From NCBI RefSeq assembly GCF_011601345.1, contig NZ_JAAORB010000014.1:1-59309 (forward strand): a DNA stretch of 59,309 nucleotides. Direction: 5' to 3'. A program made the position numbers and the translations under genes. The notes below the pieces were generated by a model, which had not been told where the DNA came from, did no database searches, and saw only the letters and a list, made by a program, of their open reading frames with translations. This stretch comes from Roseovarius gahaiensis (GTDB lineage Bacteria; Pseudomonadota; Alphaproteobacteria; Rhodobacterales; Rhodobacteraceae). Shown here one piece after another: positions 43,124-51,576 of this stretch (within the stretch, counting starts at the first letter, position 1; each line of letters begins with the position of its first letter).

Positions 43124-43726
43124 ATGGCCCATCACATCGACTATTATCTCTCAACATTGTCGCCCTATGCCTATCTGGCGGGCAATCGTCTGGAGCAGAT
43201 CGCGGCAAAGTATGGGGCCGGCGTGACCTATAAGCCTCTGGATGTATTGCAGCTGTTCGCGCGTACAGGCGGGCAGGCCCCCAAGGACCGGCACCCGTCA
43301 CGGATGGCCTATCGCGCGCAGGAATTGCCGCGTCAGGCCAAAAAGACGGGGCTGCCTTTCAATTTTCAACCCGCGCATTGGCCGACAAATGCCGCGCCGT
43401 CCTCGTATGCGGTCATCGCCGCGCAAAACGCGGGCGGTGGTGATCTGGGCGGGCTGGTGCAGGCGATCCTGCGGGCGTGTTGGGCCGAAGACCGCGACAT
43501 CGCCGAGGATGATGTGATCAAGGACTGTCTTGAGCAAAGCGGCTTTGACCCCAAGCTGGCTGATAGTGGCCTGCTGAGCGGGGCTGAGACCTATGCCGCC
43601 AATCTGGAACAGGCGGTGGCCGCCAATGTGTTCGGCGTGCCGTTTTACGTGGTGGACAGCGGCCAGAGCTTTTGGGGCCAAGACCGGCTGGACGATCTGG
43701 ACCAGCATCTGGCAGGTCATCTGTAG
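43124..43726 (+). CDS. 2-hydroxychromene-2-carboxylate isomerase family protein
   Basis: A 200-residue DsbA-fold, glutathione-dependent isomerase-like protein. The N-terminus YYLSTLSPYAYLAGNRLEQIAAKYG has the family Ser-Pro-Tyr in place of the CxxC of DsbA. FQPAHWPTNAAPSSYAV and NVFGVPFYVVDSGQSFWGQDRLDDL are also characteristic. In naphthalene degraders the enzyme isomerises hydroxychromene carboxylate, but no aromatic-degradation genes are nearby, so the true substrate is open. Confidence 0.88.
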   Translation: MAHHIDYYLSTLSPYAYLAGNRLEQIAAKYGAGVTYKPLDVLQLFARTGGQAPKDRHPSRMAYRAQELPRQAKKTGLPFNFQPAHWPTNAAPSSYAVIAAQNAGGGDLGGLVQAILRACWAEDRDIAEDDVIKDCLEQSGFDPKLADSGLLSGAETYAANLEQAVAANVFGVPFYVVDSGQSFWGQDRLDDLDQHLAGHL

Positions 43727-43729
43727 CCT

Positions 43730-44536
43730 ATGCCGCAAGATCTGCGGGCGGGATTTTCGACCTATTGGACCAGCTTTGGGCAGGGGCCGCGCCGGGCATT
43801 GGCAATCCATTGCTCGCTGGCGCATTCCGGCAGTTGGGGCGGCATGGCGCGGCATCTGTCCGGCGCGTTGACCCTCCGGGCGTGCGACATGCCGGGCCAC
43901 GGGCGCAGCGCGCCTTGGGACAAGCGTGGCGAGATCCAAGAGGTGACGGCACGAATCGCGGCGGATCTGTGCGACGGCCCAACCGACCTGATCGGTCATT
44001 CCTTTGGCGCGACGGTGGCCTTGCGGCTGGCGGTGATGCGGCCCGATCTGGTGCGGTCGCTGGTTTTGATCGAACCGGTTTTTTTCGCGGCAGGCTTTGC
44101 CGCGGACCCCGGCGCGCGGGCCGCGTTCGACGTGGCCATGGGGGGCTTTGCAAAGGCGATGGCGGCAGGGGATACGCAGGACGCAGCGCGCGCCTTTACC
44201 GCCGTGTGGGGGGCAGGGGCCGCTTGGGGTGATGTGCCGGAACCGCAGCGCCGCGCCATGGCTGCGCAGATGCCATTGATCGACGCCGCGCAACCGGTGT
44301 TATACGAGGATGCCGCGGGGCTGCTAGTGGACGGCGTATTGCAGGCCGTGACCGTGCCGGCGCTGCTGATTGAGGGCAGCCAGTCACCCGCGATTATCCC
44401 GGCAATCAACGCCGGGCTGGCCGCGCGACTGCCGCAGGCGGAGCGGGCGGTGATCTTGGGCGCGGGACATATGGCACCGATCACGCACCCCGCGCAGGTC
44501 AGTGCCGAGATCCTGCGTTTTTTGCGTTCAGCTTGA
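43730..44536 (+). CDS. Alpha/beta-fold hydrolase
   Basis: A 268-residue hydrolase with the nucleophile elbow GHSFG (Ser91), an oxyanion region AIHCSLAHSGSWGG, and a C-terminal catalytic His in GAGHMAPITHP. It lies 3 bases after the isomerase-family gene and is probably co-transcribed with it. The substrate cannot be inferred. Confidence 0.88.
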   Translation: MPQDLRAGFSTYWTSFGQGPRRALAIHCSLAHSGSWGGMARHLSGALTLRACDMPGHGRSAPWDKRGEIQEVTARIAADLCDGPTDLIGHSFGATVALRLAVMRPDLVRSLVLIEPVFFAAGFAADPGARAAFDVAMGGFAKAMAAGDTQDAARAFTAVWGAGAAWGDVPEPQRRAMAAQMPLIDAAQPVLYEDAAGLLVDGVLQAVTVPALLIEGSQSPAIIPAINAGLAARLPQAERAVILGAGHMAPITHPAQVSAEILRFLRSA

Positions 44537-44578
44537 AAACTTGTCCGCCTTGTCTGGCGGTCTCGTCCATCTTGGGAG

Positions 44579-45628
44579 CTATGCGCCTTGCAAAATGGCG
44601 ATAAATCGGTCGATTTCGTCTTCGGTGATCGACCAGTCGCAGACAAGGCGCATGGGCAGGGGCGCATCCGGGTCGCCATGATCCAGTGGGCCACCGTTCA
44701 GGCCATAGACCGCACCCGCCGCGTGCAGGCGTTGATGCAGGCGGCGCGGCAGGGTGGCGAAAATCATGTTGGCCTGCGGCTCGGCCAGAAAATGGCAGTC
44801 TGGCACAGCGCGCAGCCCGTCGGCCAACCGGGCGGCCTTGGCATTGGCTTGGCTTGCGGAAGTGAGCCACAGATCGTTTTCGAGGTAACCAAGCATTTGT
44901 GCTGCAAGGTAGCGGTTTTTCGACATCAAATGCCCGGCGCGTTTGCGGCGCAGCTCAAACTCCCAGCCGTGCTTGGGCTGGAAGAAAATCACCGCCTCAA
45001 CCCCAAGACAGCCGTTCTTGGTGGCCCCAAAGCTGACCGCATCAATGCCGGCCTTCCATGTCATCTCAGCCGGGCTGCAGCCAAGCGCGACAAGCGCATT
45101 GGCAAAGCGCGCGCCGTCAAGATGCACAGGCAGGTCATGGGCGGCGGCGGTTTTGGTCAGGGCCGCCAGCTCGTCCAGCGAATAGAGCCGGCCCATTTCC
45201 GTGACTTGGGTCAAAGACAGCGGCCCCGGCTGTGCAACATGCACGACACCGGGCCCGGACGCGGCCAATGTGGCTGAAAGATCGGCGGCGGTCATCTTGT
45301 CGGCTGTGCCGACAAGGGTCAGCTTTGTGCCGCCTGTATAGAATTCGGGGGCATTGCATTCATCGCAATGGATATGCGCCAGCGGTGTGCAATAAATGGT
45401 TTGCCAAGGCTGGGTCAGGGTCGACAGGGCCAAAGCGTTGGCCGCTGTGCCGGTGGTGACAAGGTGCACACTGGCCTCGGGGGCTTCGAAAAGGTCGCGC
45501 AAATGGTCACGGACCTGATGCATCAGCTCATCGGCGCCGTATGAGGCGGCAAAGCCGGTATTGGCCTGCGATATCGCCTCGATCACCTGAGGATGCGCGG
45601 GGCCGCAATTGTCGGATTTGAAATTCAT
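44579..45628 (-). CDS. ltaE: Low-specificity L-threonine aldolase
   Basis: A PLP-dependent enzyme that cleaves L-threonine or allo-threonine to glycine and acetaldehyde. The 349-residue sequence has the beta-eliminating lyase family fold, with VHLDGARFANAL and the PLP-lysine region VSFGATKNGCLGVEAVIFF. The start overlaps the ycgN stop by ATGA, so it is the last gene of ribF-ycgN-ltaE. Confidence 0.9.
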   Translation of the reverse strand: MNFKSDNCGPAHPQVIEAISQANTGFAASYGADELMHQVRDHLRDLFEAPEASVHLVTTGTAANALALSTLTQPWQTIYCTPLAHIHCDECNAPEFYTGGTKLTLVGTADKMTAADLSATLAASGPGVVHVAQPGPLSLTQVTEMGRLYSLDELAALTKTAAAHDLPVHLDGARFANALVALGCSPAEMTWKAGIDAVSFGATKNGCLGVEAVIFFQPKHGWEFELRRKRAGHLMSKNRYLAAQMLGYLENDLWLTSASQANAKAARLADGLRAVPDCHFLAEPQANMIFATLPRRLHQRLHAAGAVYGLNGGPLDHGDPDAPLPMRLVCDWSITEDEIDRFIAILQGA

Positions 45629-46104
45629 GTGCCGGGTTCCTCGATCAGGTGGTCTTCCCAGTCGTCGTCTGAGACTTCGAATTCCGGCACGGTGCGGCTT
45701 AGCATGGATACGCCCGCATCATGCACGGATTGCGGATCGCCTGAAATCAGCGGGTGCCAATCATAGAGCGGCTTGCCGTTGTGCAGCAGCTTGTAGGCGC
45801 AGGTTTCGGGCATCCAGTAGAGGTGGCCCTGAAGGTTGCGCGCCGTTAGTGTGATGCATTCGGGGACGAATTGATGGCGGGTCTCATATTGCGCGCAGCG
45901 GCAGGTGGTATCGTCGAACAGGCGACAGGCAACGCGGGTCAGCGCGACCTCGCCGGTGTCTTCGTCCTCCAGCTTGTTGAGGCAGCATTTGCCGCAGCCG
46001 TCGCACAGCGCTTCCCACTCTTTGCGGGTCATTTTATCAAGCGGGGTGGTTTCCCAATAGCGCGGGCGCAGGCCACTGCGGTCGATGGGATCATCTGTTG
46101 TCAT
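45625..46104 (-). CDS. YcgN-type cysteine-cluster protein (UPF0260)
   Basis: A 159-residue protein with many conserved Cys: CDGCGKCCLNKLED, then CRLFDDTTCRCAQYETR and a later PECITLT, the pattern of the YcgN/CxxCxxCC zinc- or iron-sulfur-cluster candidates. MTTDDPIDRSGLRPRYWETTPLDKM is a family-typical start. The biochemical role is unknown. It is coupled by 4-base overlaps to ribF and ltaE. Confidence 0.88.
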   Translation of the reverse strand: MTTDDPIDRSGLRPRYWETTPLDKMTRKEWEALCDGCGKCCLNKLEDEDTGEVALTRVACRLFDDTTCRCAQYETRHQFVPECITLTARNLQGHLYWMPETCAYKLLHNGKPLYDWHPLISGDPQSVHDAGVSMLSRTVPEFEVSDDDWEDHLIEEPGT

Positions 46105-47039
46105 AGCGATTCAAGTATCTCGCGGGCCTTGGCACAGTCGGCGTCCATCTGGGCGATGAACGCGTCGAGGCTGTCAAAGGTTTCTTCAGGGCGCAGGTAA
46201 TCGACAAGGGCCACCGATAATTCGGTGCCATACAGATCGCCCGAGAAATCAAACAGGAAGGTTTCCAGATTGGGCAAGTCGCCGTTGAACATGGGCCGCA
46301 CACCCAATGACGCCGCGCCATGGTAATGGCCCGCATGGGGACCATCCAGCACATCGACCAGCACGGCGTAGACCCCAAACCGTGGCGGGTGCAGCCCGGC
46401 GATTGACATGTTGGCGGTGGGATAACCCAGTTCGCGGCCGCGTTGTTCGCCACCTTCGACGGGCCCGTCAATGCGGTGCCAATGGCCCAGCATGGCGGCG
46501 GCATCACGCGGGCGACCATCGCTAAGCGCCTGACGAATGGCGGTCGAGGAGACCTGACCTTTTCGCCCAGCCAAAAGGTCGGCGATGGTGACGCCAAAGC
46601 CCATGTCGTGGCCAAACCGTTCAAGATCGCGGGCGTTCCCGGCCCGGCCTTTGCCAAAGCAGAAATCGGACCCGACAACGACGTGGCGCAAGCCAAGCCC
46701 GCTTGCAATGACATTGTGGGCGAAATCGTAGGGGGACAGCGCGGCCATGGCGGCGTTGAAATTCAACTCGTATAGCGTGTCGATCCCCAGCTTTTCCAGC
46801 CGATGGGCGCGGGCCTCAGGGCTCATCAGGCGAAACGGGGGCGCGTCGGGGGCGAAATACTCGCGCGGGTGCGGCTCGAACGTCAGCACGCCCAACGGCG
46901 CGTTCAGCGCTTCGGCGTGGCGGCGTGCGATCGTGATCACGGATTGATGGCCCAGATGCACGCCGTCAAAGTTTCCGATGGCGACAGAGGCGCCCCGGTT
47001 GGCTTGATCCAGATAGTCGAAGTCGCGAACAATTTGCAT
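46101..47039 (-). CDS. ribF: Bifunctional riboflavin kinase/FAD synthetase
   Basis: Converts riboflavin to FMN and then FAD. The 312-residue protein has the N-terminal adenylyltransferase motif IGNFDGVHLGH and VVGSDFCFGKGRAGN. The C-terminal kinase motif GYPTANM and the later GVYAVLVDVLDG, then SLGVRPMF, are also present. First gene of the minus-strand group with ycgN and ltaE. Confidence 0.96.
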   Translation of the reverse strand: MQIVRDFDYLDQANRGASVAIGNFDGVHLGHQSVITIARRHAEALNAPLGVLTFEPHPREYFAPDAPPFRLMSPEARAHRLEKLGIDTLYELNFNAAMAALSPYDFAHNVIASGLGLRHVVVGSDFCFGKGRAGNARDLERFGHDMGFGVTIADLLAGRKGQVSSTAIRQALSDGRPRDAAAMLGHWHRIDGPVEGGEQRGRELGYPTANMSIAGLHPPRFGVYAVLVDVLDGPHAGHYHGAASLGVRPMFNGDLPNLETFLFDFSGDLYGTELSVALVDYLRPEETFDSLDAFIAQMDADCAKAREILESL

Positions 47040-47091
47040 GGCGCAGGCCTAGCCCCAACTGCGGTGCGGTGCAAGCGGGACGCGGCGATGA

Positions 47092-47586
47092 TCAGCCTGT
47101 CAACGCGCGCGGCACGATGAAATCAACGGCCTGCCCGCTCCCGGGGGTCAGGTCGCCCCAGTCTGTGATGGGAAAATCGGCGACCAGCGTCGCGCCGGTG
47201 GGGTAATCATCAAAGCGGTCATGCGTGGGGGGCGTGGCAACAAGGCTACGTGCAAAAGCGGAAATGCCGGGATGATGGCCCAGCATCAGAACGGTTTGTC
47301 CGCTGGCGGTGCGCAAAGCCTTGAGCATGATGGCGGGGCTGGCGTGATACAGCGCGTCGGAAAACTGCGCGGGCGCGTCCAGCCCCAGCCTGTCAAACGT
47401 GTCGCGCGTGCGCACCGATGAAGAACTGAGAACCCGATCGGGCAGGTAACCCTGCGTGCGCAGCCAATCCCCCAAGGCGGTGGCCGAACGTTGGCCACGG
47501 CCATTCAGCGGGCGGGCGTGATCGGGCTGTGCGGGGTCGCCCCAACTTGATTTCGCGTGCCGCATGAGAATCAGTCGACGGGTCAT
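47092..47586 (-). CDS. SixA-type histidine phosphatase
   Basis: A 164-residue phosphoglycerate-mutase-fold phosphatase. The RHG-type motif is LILMRHAKSSWGD with the catalytic His, and LMLGHHPGISAFA holds the second His. The start at 47586 ([12 protein letters not shown]) overlaps the ferredoxin gene stop by 4 bases; an open extension to 47685 is not used. SixA in E. coli dephosphorylates phospho-His in the PTS-Ntr; the partner here is unknown. Confidence 0.9.
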   Translation of the reverse strand: MTRRLILMRHAKSSWGDPAQPDHARPLNGRGQRSATALGDWLRTQGYLPDRVLSSSSVRTRDTFDRLGLDAPAQFSDALYHASPAIMLKALRTASGQTVLMLGHHPGISAFARSLVATPPTHDRFDDYPTGATLVADFPITDWGDLTPGSGQAVDFIVPRALTG

Positions 47587-48230
47587 TTGAACGCTCGCAT
47601 ATGGAAGGCCGATTGCGCCTCGAGCCTGCCATGGGTCTGGCTGACGGGGCAAGCGCGGCGCACCGCACAGCCGCGCGACACGCAATCATTGCCGACACGA
47701 TCAAGATCAACTTTGCAAGCGGCCACGTCATAGCCTTGCGGCGACAACGCATTGACCGGGCAGGCCGATAGGCAGGGGCGTGATGTGCAACTGTCGCAAG
47801 GGTTGGGCGGGGGTGGCGGCACCTCGACGTTGTGGGCAAAACCAAGCGCGCCGCGATACGACACCATCAGCCCTGCCGCATCGTGCACCATCAGCCCCAC
47901 GGGTGAGACATGCGCGCGCCCGCTGTCCAAGGCCCATTGCAGAAAAGGCTGCCATGGCGGGCCGCCAAAGGGGTAATACGCCTGCGCGCCAAGGTCTTGG
48001 GCCAGCCCGTTGATCACGCGCGTTGACCAACGGTCCAGCGGGTCGGGCTGGCTGTCTTGGTATTCGGGGGTGGCGGTGAACCGTGGCCAGAAGCCCGGCT
48101 CATGCGGGCCAAGCAAGATCAGGGTTTCGATGCCCTCTGGCAGGCTGTTGGCCTGTGTCACACCCCCGAAAATATCCAGCCCTGCGGCATGGGCGGCTTG
48201 GGTGATCTGGGGCAGGCTGACGGTGGTCAT
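47583..48230 (-). CDS. Ferredoxin-like protein with two 4Fe-4S sites (QueG-related C-terminus)
   Basis: A 215-residue protein whose C-terminal half has Cys clusters [14 protein letters not shown] and later [15 protein letters not shown], fitting a double-cubane 4Fe-4S module like that of epoxyqueuosine reductase. The N-terminal part has no clear catalytic domain, and the full QueG corrinoid-binding region is lacking. It could be a small electron-transfer partner rather than an enzyme. It lies between argB and sixA, with 4-base overlaps on both sides. Confidence 0.75.
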   Translation of the reverse strand: MTTVSLPQITQAAHAAGLDIFGGVTQANSLPEGIETLILLGPHEPGFWPRFTATPEYQDSQPDPLDRWSTRVINGLAQDLGAQAYYPFGGPPWQPFLQWALDSGRAHVSPVGLMVHDAAGLMVSYRGALGFAHNVEVPPPPPNPCDSCTSRPCLSACPVNALSPQGYDVAACKVDLDRVGNDCVSRGCAVRRACPVSQTHGRLEAQSAFHMRAFK

Positions 48231-49093
48231 TTTGAACGGATCAAAGATCCGGCGCCGTGTTCGGTGTAAAGTTCCAGCAGCACGGCATTGGGCGCGCGGC
48301 CATCAAGGATGACCACAGCGCGCACCCCGCCTTCGATTGCGGCAAGGGCGGTTTCGGTCTTGGGAATCATGCCGCCGGCGATGGTTCCGTTCATGGTCAT
48401 TTCGCGAATCTGGTCGTCGGTCAGTTCTGTCACCACCTCGCCCGAGGCATCGCGCACGCCGTCGATATCGGTCAGCAGCAGCAGCCGGTCGGCCTTGAGT
48501 GCGGCAGCCACGGCCCCGGCAGCGGTATCGCCGTTGATGTTGTAGGTTTCCCCGTCGTGGCCCGTGCCCAAGGGGGCGATCACCGGGATTGCATCGTCAC
48601 GGAACAGGGTATGCAGGATGGCAGGATCAACCTGTGAAGGATGACCGACAAGGCCCAATGCGGGATCGGCAGGCTCACATTTGATCAGGTTGGCGTCTTT
48701 CCCCGACAAGCCCACCGCGCGGCCGCCTTGTGCGTTGATCGCCTGTACGATGCGCTTGTTCACCCGGCCCGACAGGACCATTTCCACAACCTCCATCGTT
48801 GCGGCGTCGGTCACGCGCTTGCCGCCGACGAAGTCCGACTTGATGTTCAGCTTTTCCAGCATCTCGTTGATCATCGGCCCGCCGCCATGGACGATCACCG
48901 GGTTCACACCCACTTGCCGCAGCAGCACCACATCACGCGCAAAGGTTTCCATTGCCTCGTCGCTGCCCATGGCGTGACCGCCGAACTTGATGACAACGAC
49001 AGCGCCATCATAGCGCTGCAGATAGGGCAAAGCCTCGGAGAGGGTTCGGGCGGTGGCGATCCAATCGCGGTTCATTTCACGTTTCTTCATCAT
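48227..49093 (-). CDS. argB: Acetylglutamate kinase
   Basis: The second step of arginine synthesis: phosphorylation of N-acetylglutamate. The 288-residue protein starts at ATG 49093, where GAAGGA lies about 6 bases upstream; a longer frame reaches 49144. The kinase motifs are [14 protein letters not shown] and [13 protein letters not shown], and [15 protein letters not shown] is also present. First of the minus-strand argB-ferredoxin-sixA operon. Confidence 0.95.
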   Translation of the reverse strand: MMKKREMNRDWIATARTLSEALPYLQRYDGAVVVIKFGGHAMGSDEAMETFARDVVLLRQVGVNPVIVHGGGPMINEMLEKLNIKSDFVGGKRVTDAATMEVVEMVLSGRVNKRIVQAINAQGGRAVGLSGKDANLIKCEPADPALGLVGHPSQVDPAILHTLFRDDAIPVIAPLGTGHDGETYNINGDTAAGAVAAALKADRLLLLTDIDGVRDASGEVVTELTDDQIREMTMNGTIAGGMIPKTETALAAIEGGVRAVVILDGRAPNAVLLELYTEHGAGSLIRSK

Positions 49094-49165
49094 GGCTGTC
49101 CTTCGGGTCCGTCCGGTTATGGGTGCAACCGCAGTGGCCTTCAAGGGGGGATTGAGTGGCGCGCC

Positions 49166-50068
49166 TCAGACCTTGGTGGCTGACACGGGCGGGGTGACGG
49201 CGCGGCGCTTCAGGCGGGCCTCGCGCCAACTGATGAAACTGACCGACCCGACGATCACCAGACCGCCCAAGACAACGAACAGGTCAAAGCCTTCGTCGAA
49301 CACCAGCGCGCCCAAAAGCACCGCCCAGACAAGTTGCAAGAAGGTGATGGGCTGCGTCACCGCCAGCGGTGCCGCGCGGAACGCAAGCGTCATGGTATAA
49401 TGCCCGGCGGTCGCGAAACAGGCGACGCCCGCCAGAATGGCCAGCTCAGGCCATGTGGGCGTGACCCAGTTCATCGCCGCCAGCGGTGCAAGGCCGATGG
49501 TGACCGTGATCGACAGCATCGCCACCACGATCCCGGCGCTGGACTGGGCCGAGGCGCGTTTGGCGATCAGGTAGGACGCGCCGAAGAAAACGGCGGTGAA
49601 CAGCATCGCCAGATGGCCGGGGCCAACCTCGCGAAAGCCGGGGCGCAGGGTGATCAGCGCCCCGATCAACGCCGCGACCACCGCCATGATGCGCCGCAGC
49701 GCCAGCGTTTCGCCCAGAAACAACGCCGCGCCAAGCGTGACATAAACCGGCGACAGGTAGTTCATCGCGGTCACATCGGCGATGGGAATGCGTGCCATGG
49801 CATAAAACCACAGCGCCACCGCCACGGTATGCGCAACGCCACGGCCTAGAAACAACGTCCATGTCGTGCGGTCAAACTGGGCGCGGCGCAATTGCCCAAG
49901 CACCGGCAGCAGAAAAACAAGGCCCAGAGAATAGCGTAGAAACGCCGCCTGTGGGGCGGGAATGCGAGTGCCCAAGACTTTGACCATGGCCGTCACGCCG
50001 ACAAACATAACGCCGGTGACCACCATCCAGAAAATGCCCCATCCGGGGCGGGTTGTTTGTGCTTCCAT
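49166..50068 (-). CDS. EamA/DMT-family transporter
   Basis: A 300-residue integral membrane protein with about ten hydrophobic segments forming two EamA repeats. Examples are MVKVLGTRIPAPQAAFLRYSLG and IPIADVTAMNYLSPVYVTLGAALFLGE; the second repeat has TQPITFLQLVWAVLLGALVFDE. The substrate (metabolite or drug) is not inferable. It is a solitary gene with its own start at 50068. Confidence 0.88.
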   Translation of the reverse strand: MEAQTTRPGWGIFWMVVTGVMFVGVTAMVKVLGTRIPAPQAAFLRYSLGLVFLLPVLGQLRRAQFDRTTWTLFLGRGVAHTVAVALWFYAMARIPIADVTAMNYLSPVYVTLGAALFLGETLALRRIMAVVAALIGALITLRPGFREVGPGHLAMLFTAVFFGASYLIAKRASAQSSAGIVVAMLSITVTIGLAPLAAMNWVTPTWPELAILAGVACFATAGHYTMTLAFRAAPLAVTQPITFLQLVWAVLLGALVFDEGFDLFVVLGGLVIVGSVSFISWREARLKRRAVTPPVSATKV

Positions 50069-50123
50069 GCCCGCATTAACACTGCCCTTTCCGGGAATGT
50101 CGAGCAGGTTTGCGGCATGCGCG

Positions 50124-51464
50124 CTATCGGTTGCGCAAATGGGTCAACAGGGTTTGTGACGGGTAGCCATCAGCAGCCACGCCAATGGATTTCTGAAAGG
50201 CCCGGATCGCGTTGACCGTATTGGGCCCGGCGATTCCGTCGATTTTTTCCAGCGGATAGCCCTTGCGCCGCAACAGGCGCTGCATCTGCTTGCGCTCGTC
50301 AAAGCTGAGCGGCTCGTATCCGCGCGGCCAACTGGCCTGAATTGGCGGGCCACCGGCAATGCGATCGGCAAGGTGGCCCACGCCAAGCGCATAGGAATCG
50401 GCGTTGTTGTAGCGTTTGATCACGTCAAAATTGGCAAACACCATGAACGACCCGCCTTGCGGCCCGGCCGGTTGCAGGATGCGCGCCGCGCCAAAATCGC
50501 GCACGGGCTGACCGTTTGTCCCGACAACACCCCGCGCCGCCCAGTCCGAGGGCATGCGCTTGGTGTTGCCAAAGGATGCACCGCTTGGCACCCGCACCTC
50601 AACGCCCCAAGGCATGCCTGTGCGCCAGCCGAACCGTTTCAGATAGGCCGCCGTCGAGGCCAGCGAATCGGTCGGATCGTCCGACCAGACATCGCGTTTG
50701 CCATCGCCGGTGAAATCCACCGCATAGGCCTGATAGGAGGTTGGAATAAACTGTGTATGGCCCATCGCCCCGGCCCATGAGCCTTTCATGTCGCGTGGGG
50801 CCACATCGCCGTTTTGAAGGATTTTCAACGCCGCGATCAGTTGTTTTTCGAAAAACGCGCCGCGCCGTCCATCATAGGCCAGCGTAGCCAGCGCGTCGAT
50901 CAGCGGGATATCGCCGCGCCGTTCGCCATAGGTGCTTTCCATGCCCCACACGGCGGTGACCACCTCTTTTTCGACGCCGTAATGCGACTCGATCCGGTTC
51001 AGGGCGCGGCGATAGCGGCGCAGCGCCTTTTTGCCGTTGTCCACGCGCACCGGGCTGGCCGCGTTGTCCAGATAATCCCAGATTTCGGATTTGAATTCCG
51101 ATTGGTTGCGATCCTTGTGCACCACATCAGGCCGGTATTGTGCGTTGCGAAACGCCGCATCAAAAACGCGCGCGTTGATGCCTTGTGACACCGCGCGACC
51201 GCGAAAGCCGTTGATCCATTTGTCAAACGCCGCGTTCGAGGTCGAGACCCGTTCAACCGGCGCAGTGCCGACACGGGCCAGATCCTCTGGGCGCAAAACA
51301 GGGCGCAGGCTGCGGATAGGTCGATCTATCGAGATGACGGCAACATCTGGCCCCATGGTGCCGGGCCGCACCTGCGGCCTAAGCGACGTTTCAACCGCCG
51401 CGGCATGGGCTGTGGCCCCGATCACCATACCTGCGATCGCTGTGCAGAAACCCCTGATACGCAT
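50124..51464 (-). CDS. Lytic murein transglycosylase (MltB/SLT_2 type)
   Basis: Predicted to cleave the glycan strand to 1,6-anhydro-MurNAc ends. The 446-residue protein has an N-terminal signal peptide ending near AHAAAV. The SLT_2 catalytic domain (about 75-360) has the catalytic Glu176 in AVWGMESTYGERRG, and GSWAGAMGHTQFIPTSYQAYAVDF. The PG_binding_1 domain is at the C-terminus (about 380-445, EKIDGIAGPNTVNAIRAFQ). It probably acts in the periplasm. Confidence 0.93.
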   Translation of the reverse strand: MRIRGFCTAIAGMVIGATAHAAAVETSLRPQVRPGTMGPDVAVISIDRPIRSLRPVLRPEDLARVGTAPVERVSTSNAAFDKWINGFRGRAVSQGINARVFDAAFRNAQYRPDVVHKDRNQSEFKSEIWDYLDNAASPVRVDNGKKALRRYRRALNRIESHYGVEKEVVTAVWGMESTYGERRGDIPLIDALATLAYDGRRGAFFEKQLIAALKILQNGDVAPRDMKGSWAGAMGHTQFIPTSYQAYAVDFTGDGKRDVWSDDPTDSLASTAAYLKRFGWRTGMPWGVEVRVPSGASFGNTKRMPSDWAARGVVGTNGQPVRDFGAARILQPAGPQGGSFMVFANFDVIKRYNNADSYALGVGHLADRIAGGPPIQASWPRGYEPLSFDERKQMQRLLRRKGYPLEKIDGIAGPNTVNAIRAFQKSIGVAADGYPSQTLLTHLRNR

Positions 51465-51576
51465 TGCTCGATCCTGCTTTTATTTTTCCATATCCTAGCC
51501 CGAATGGATGAAATTCAAAAGCAATGATGCAACGATGCAGGCGGTGATGTGCCGATTGTTTCGGAAATGACAGCAA

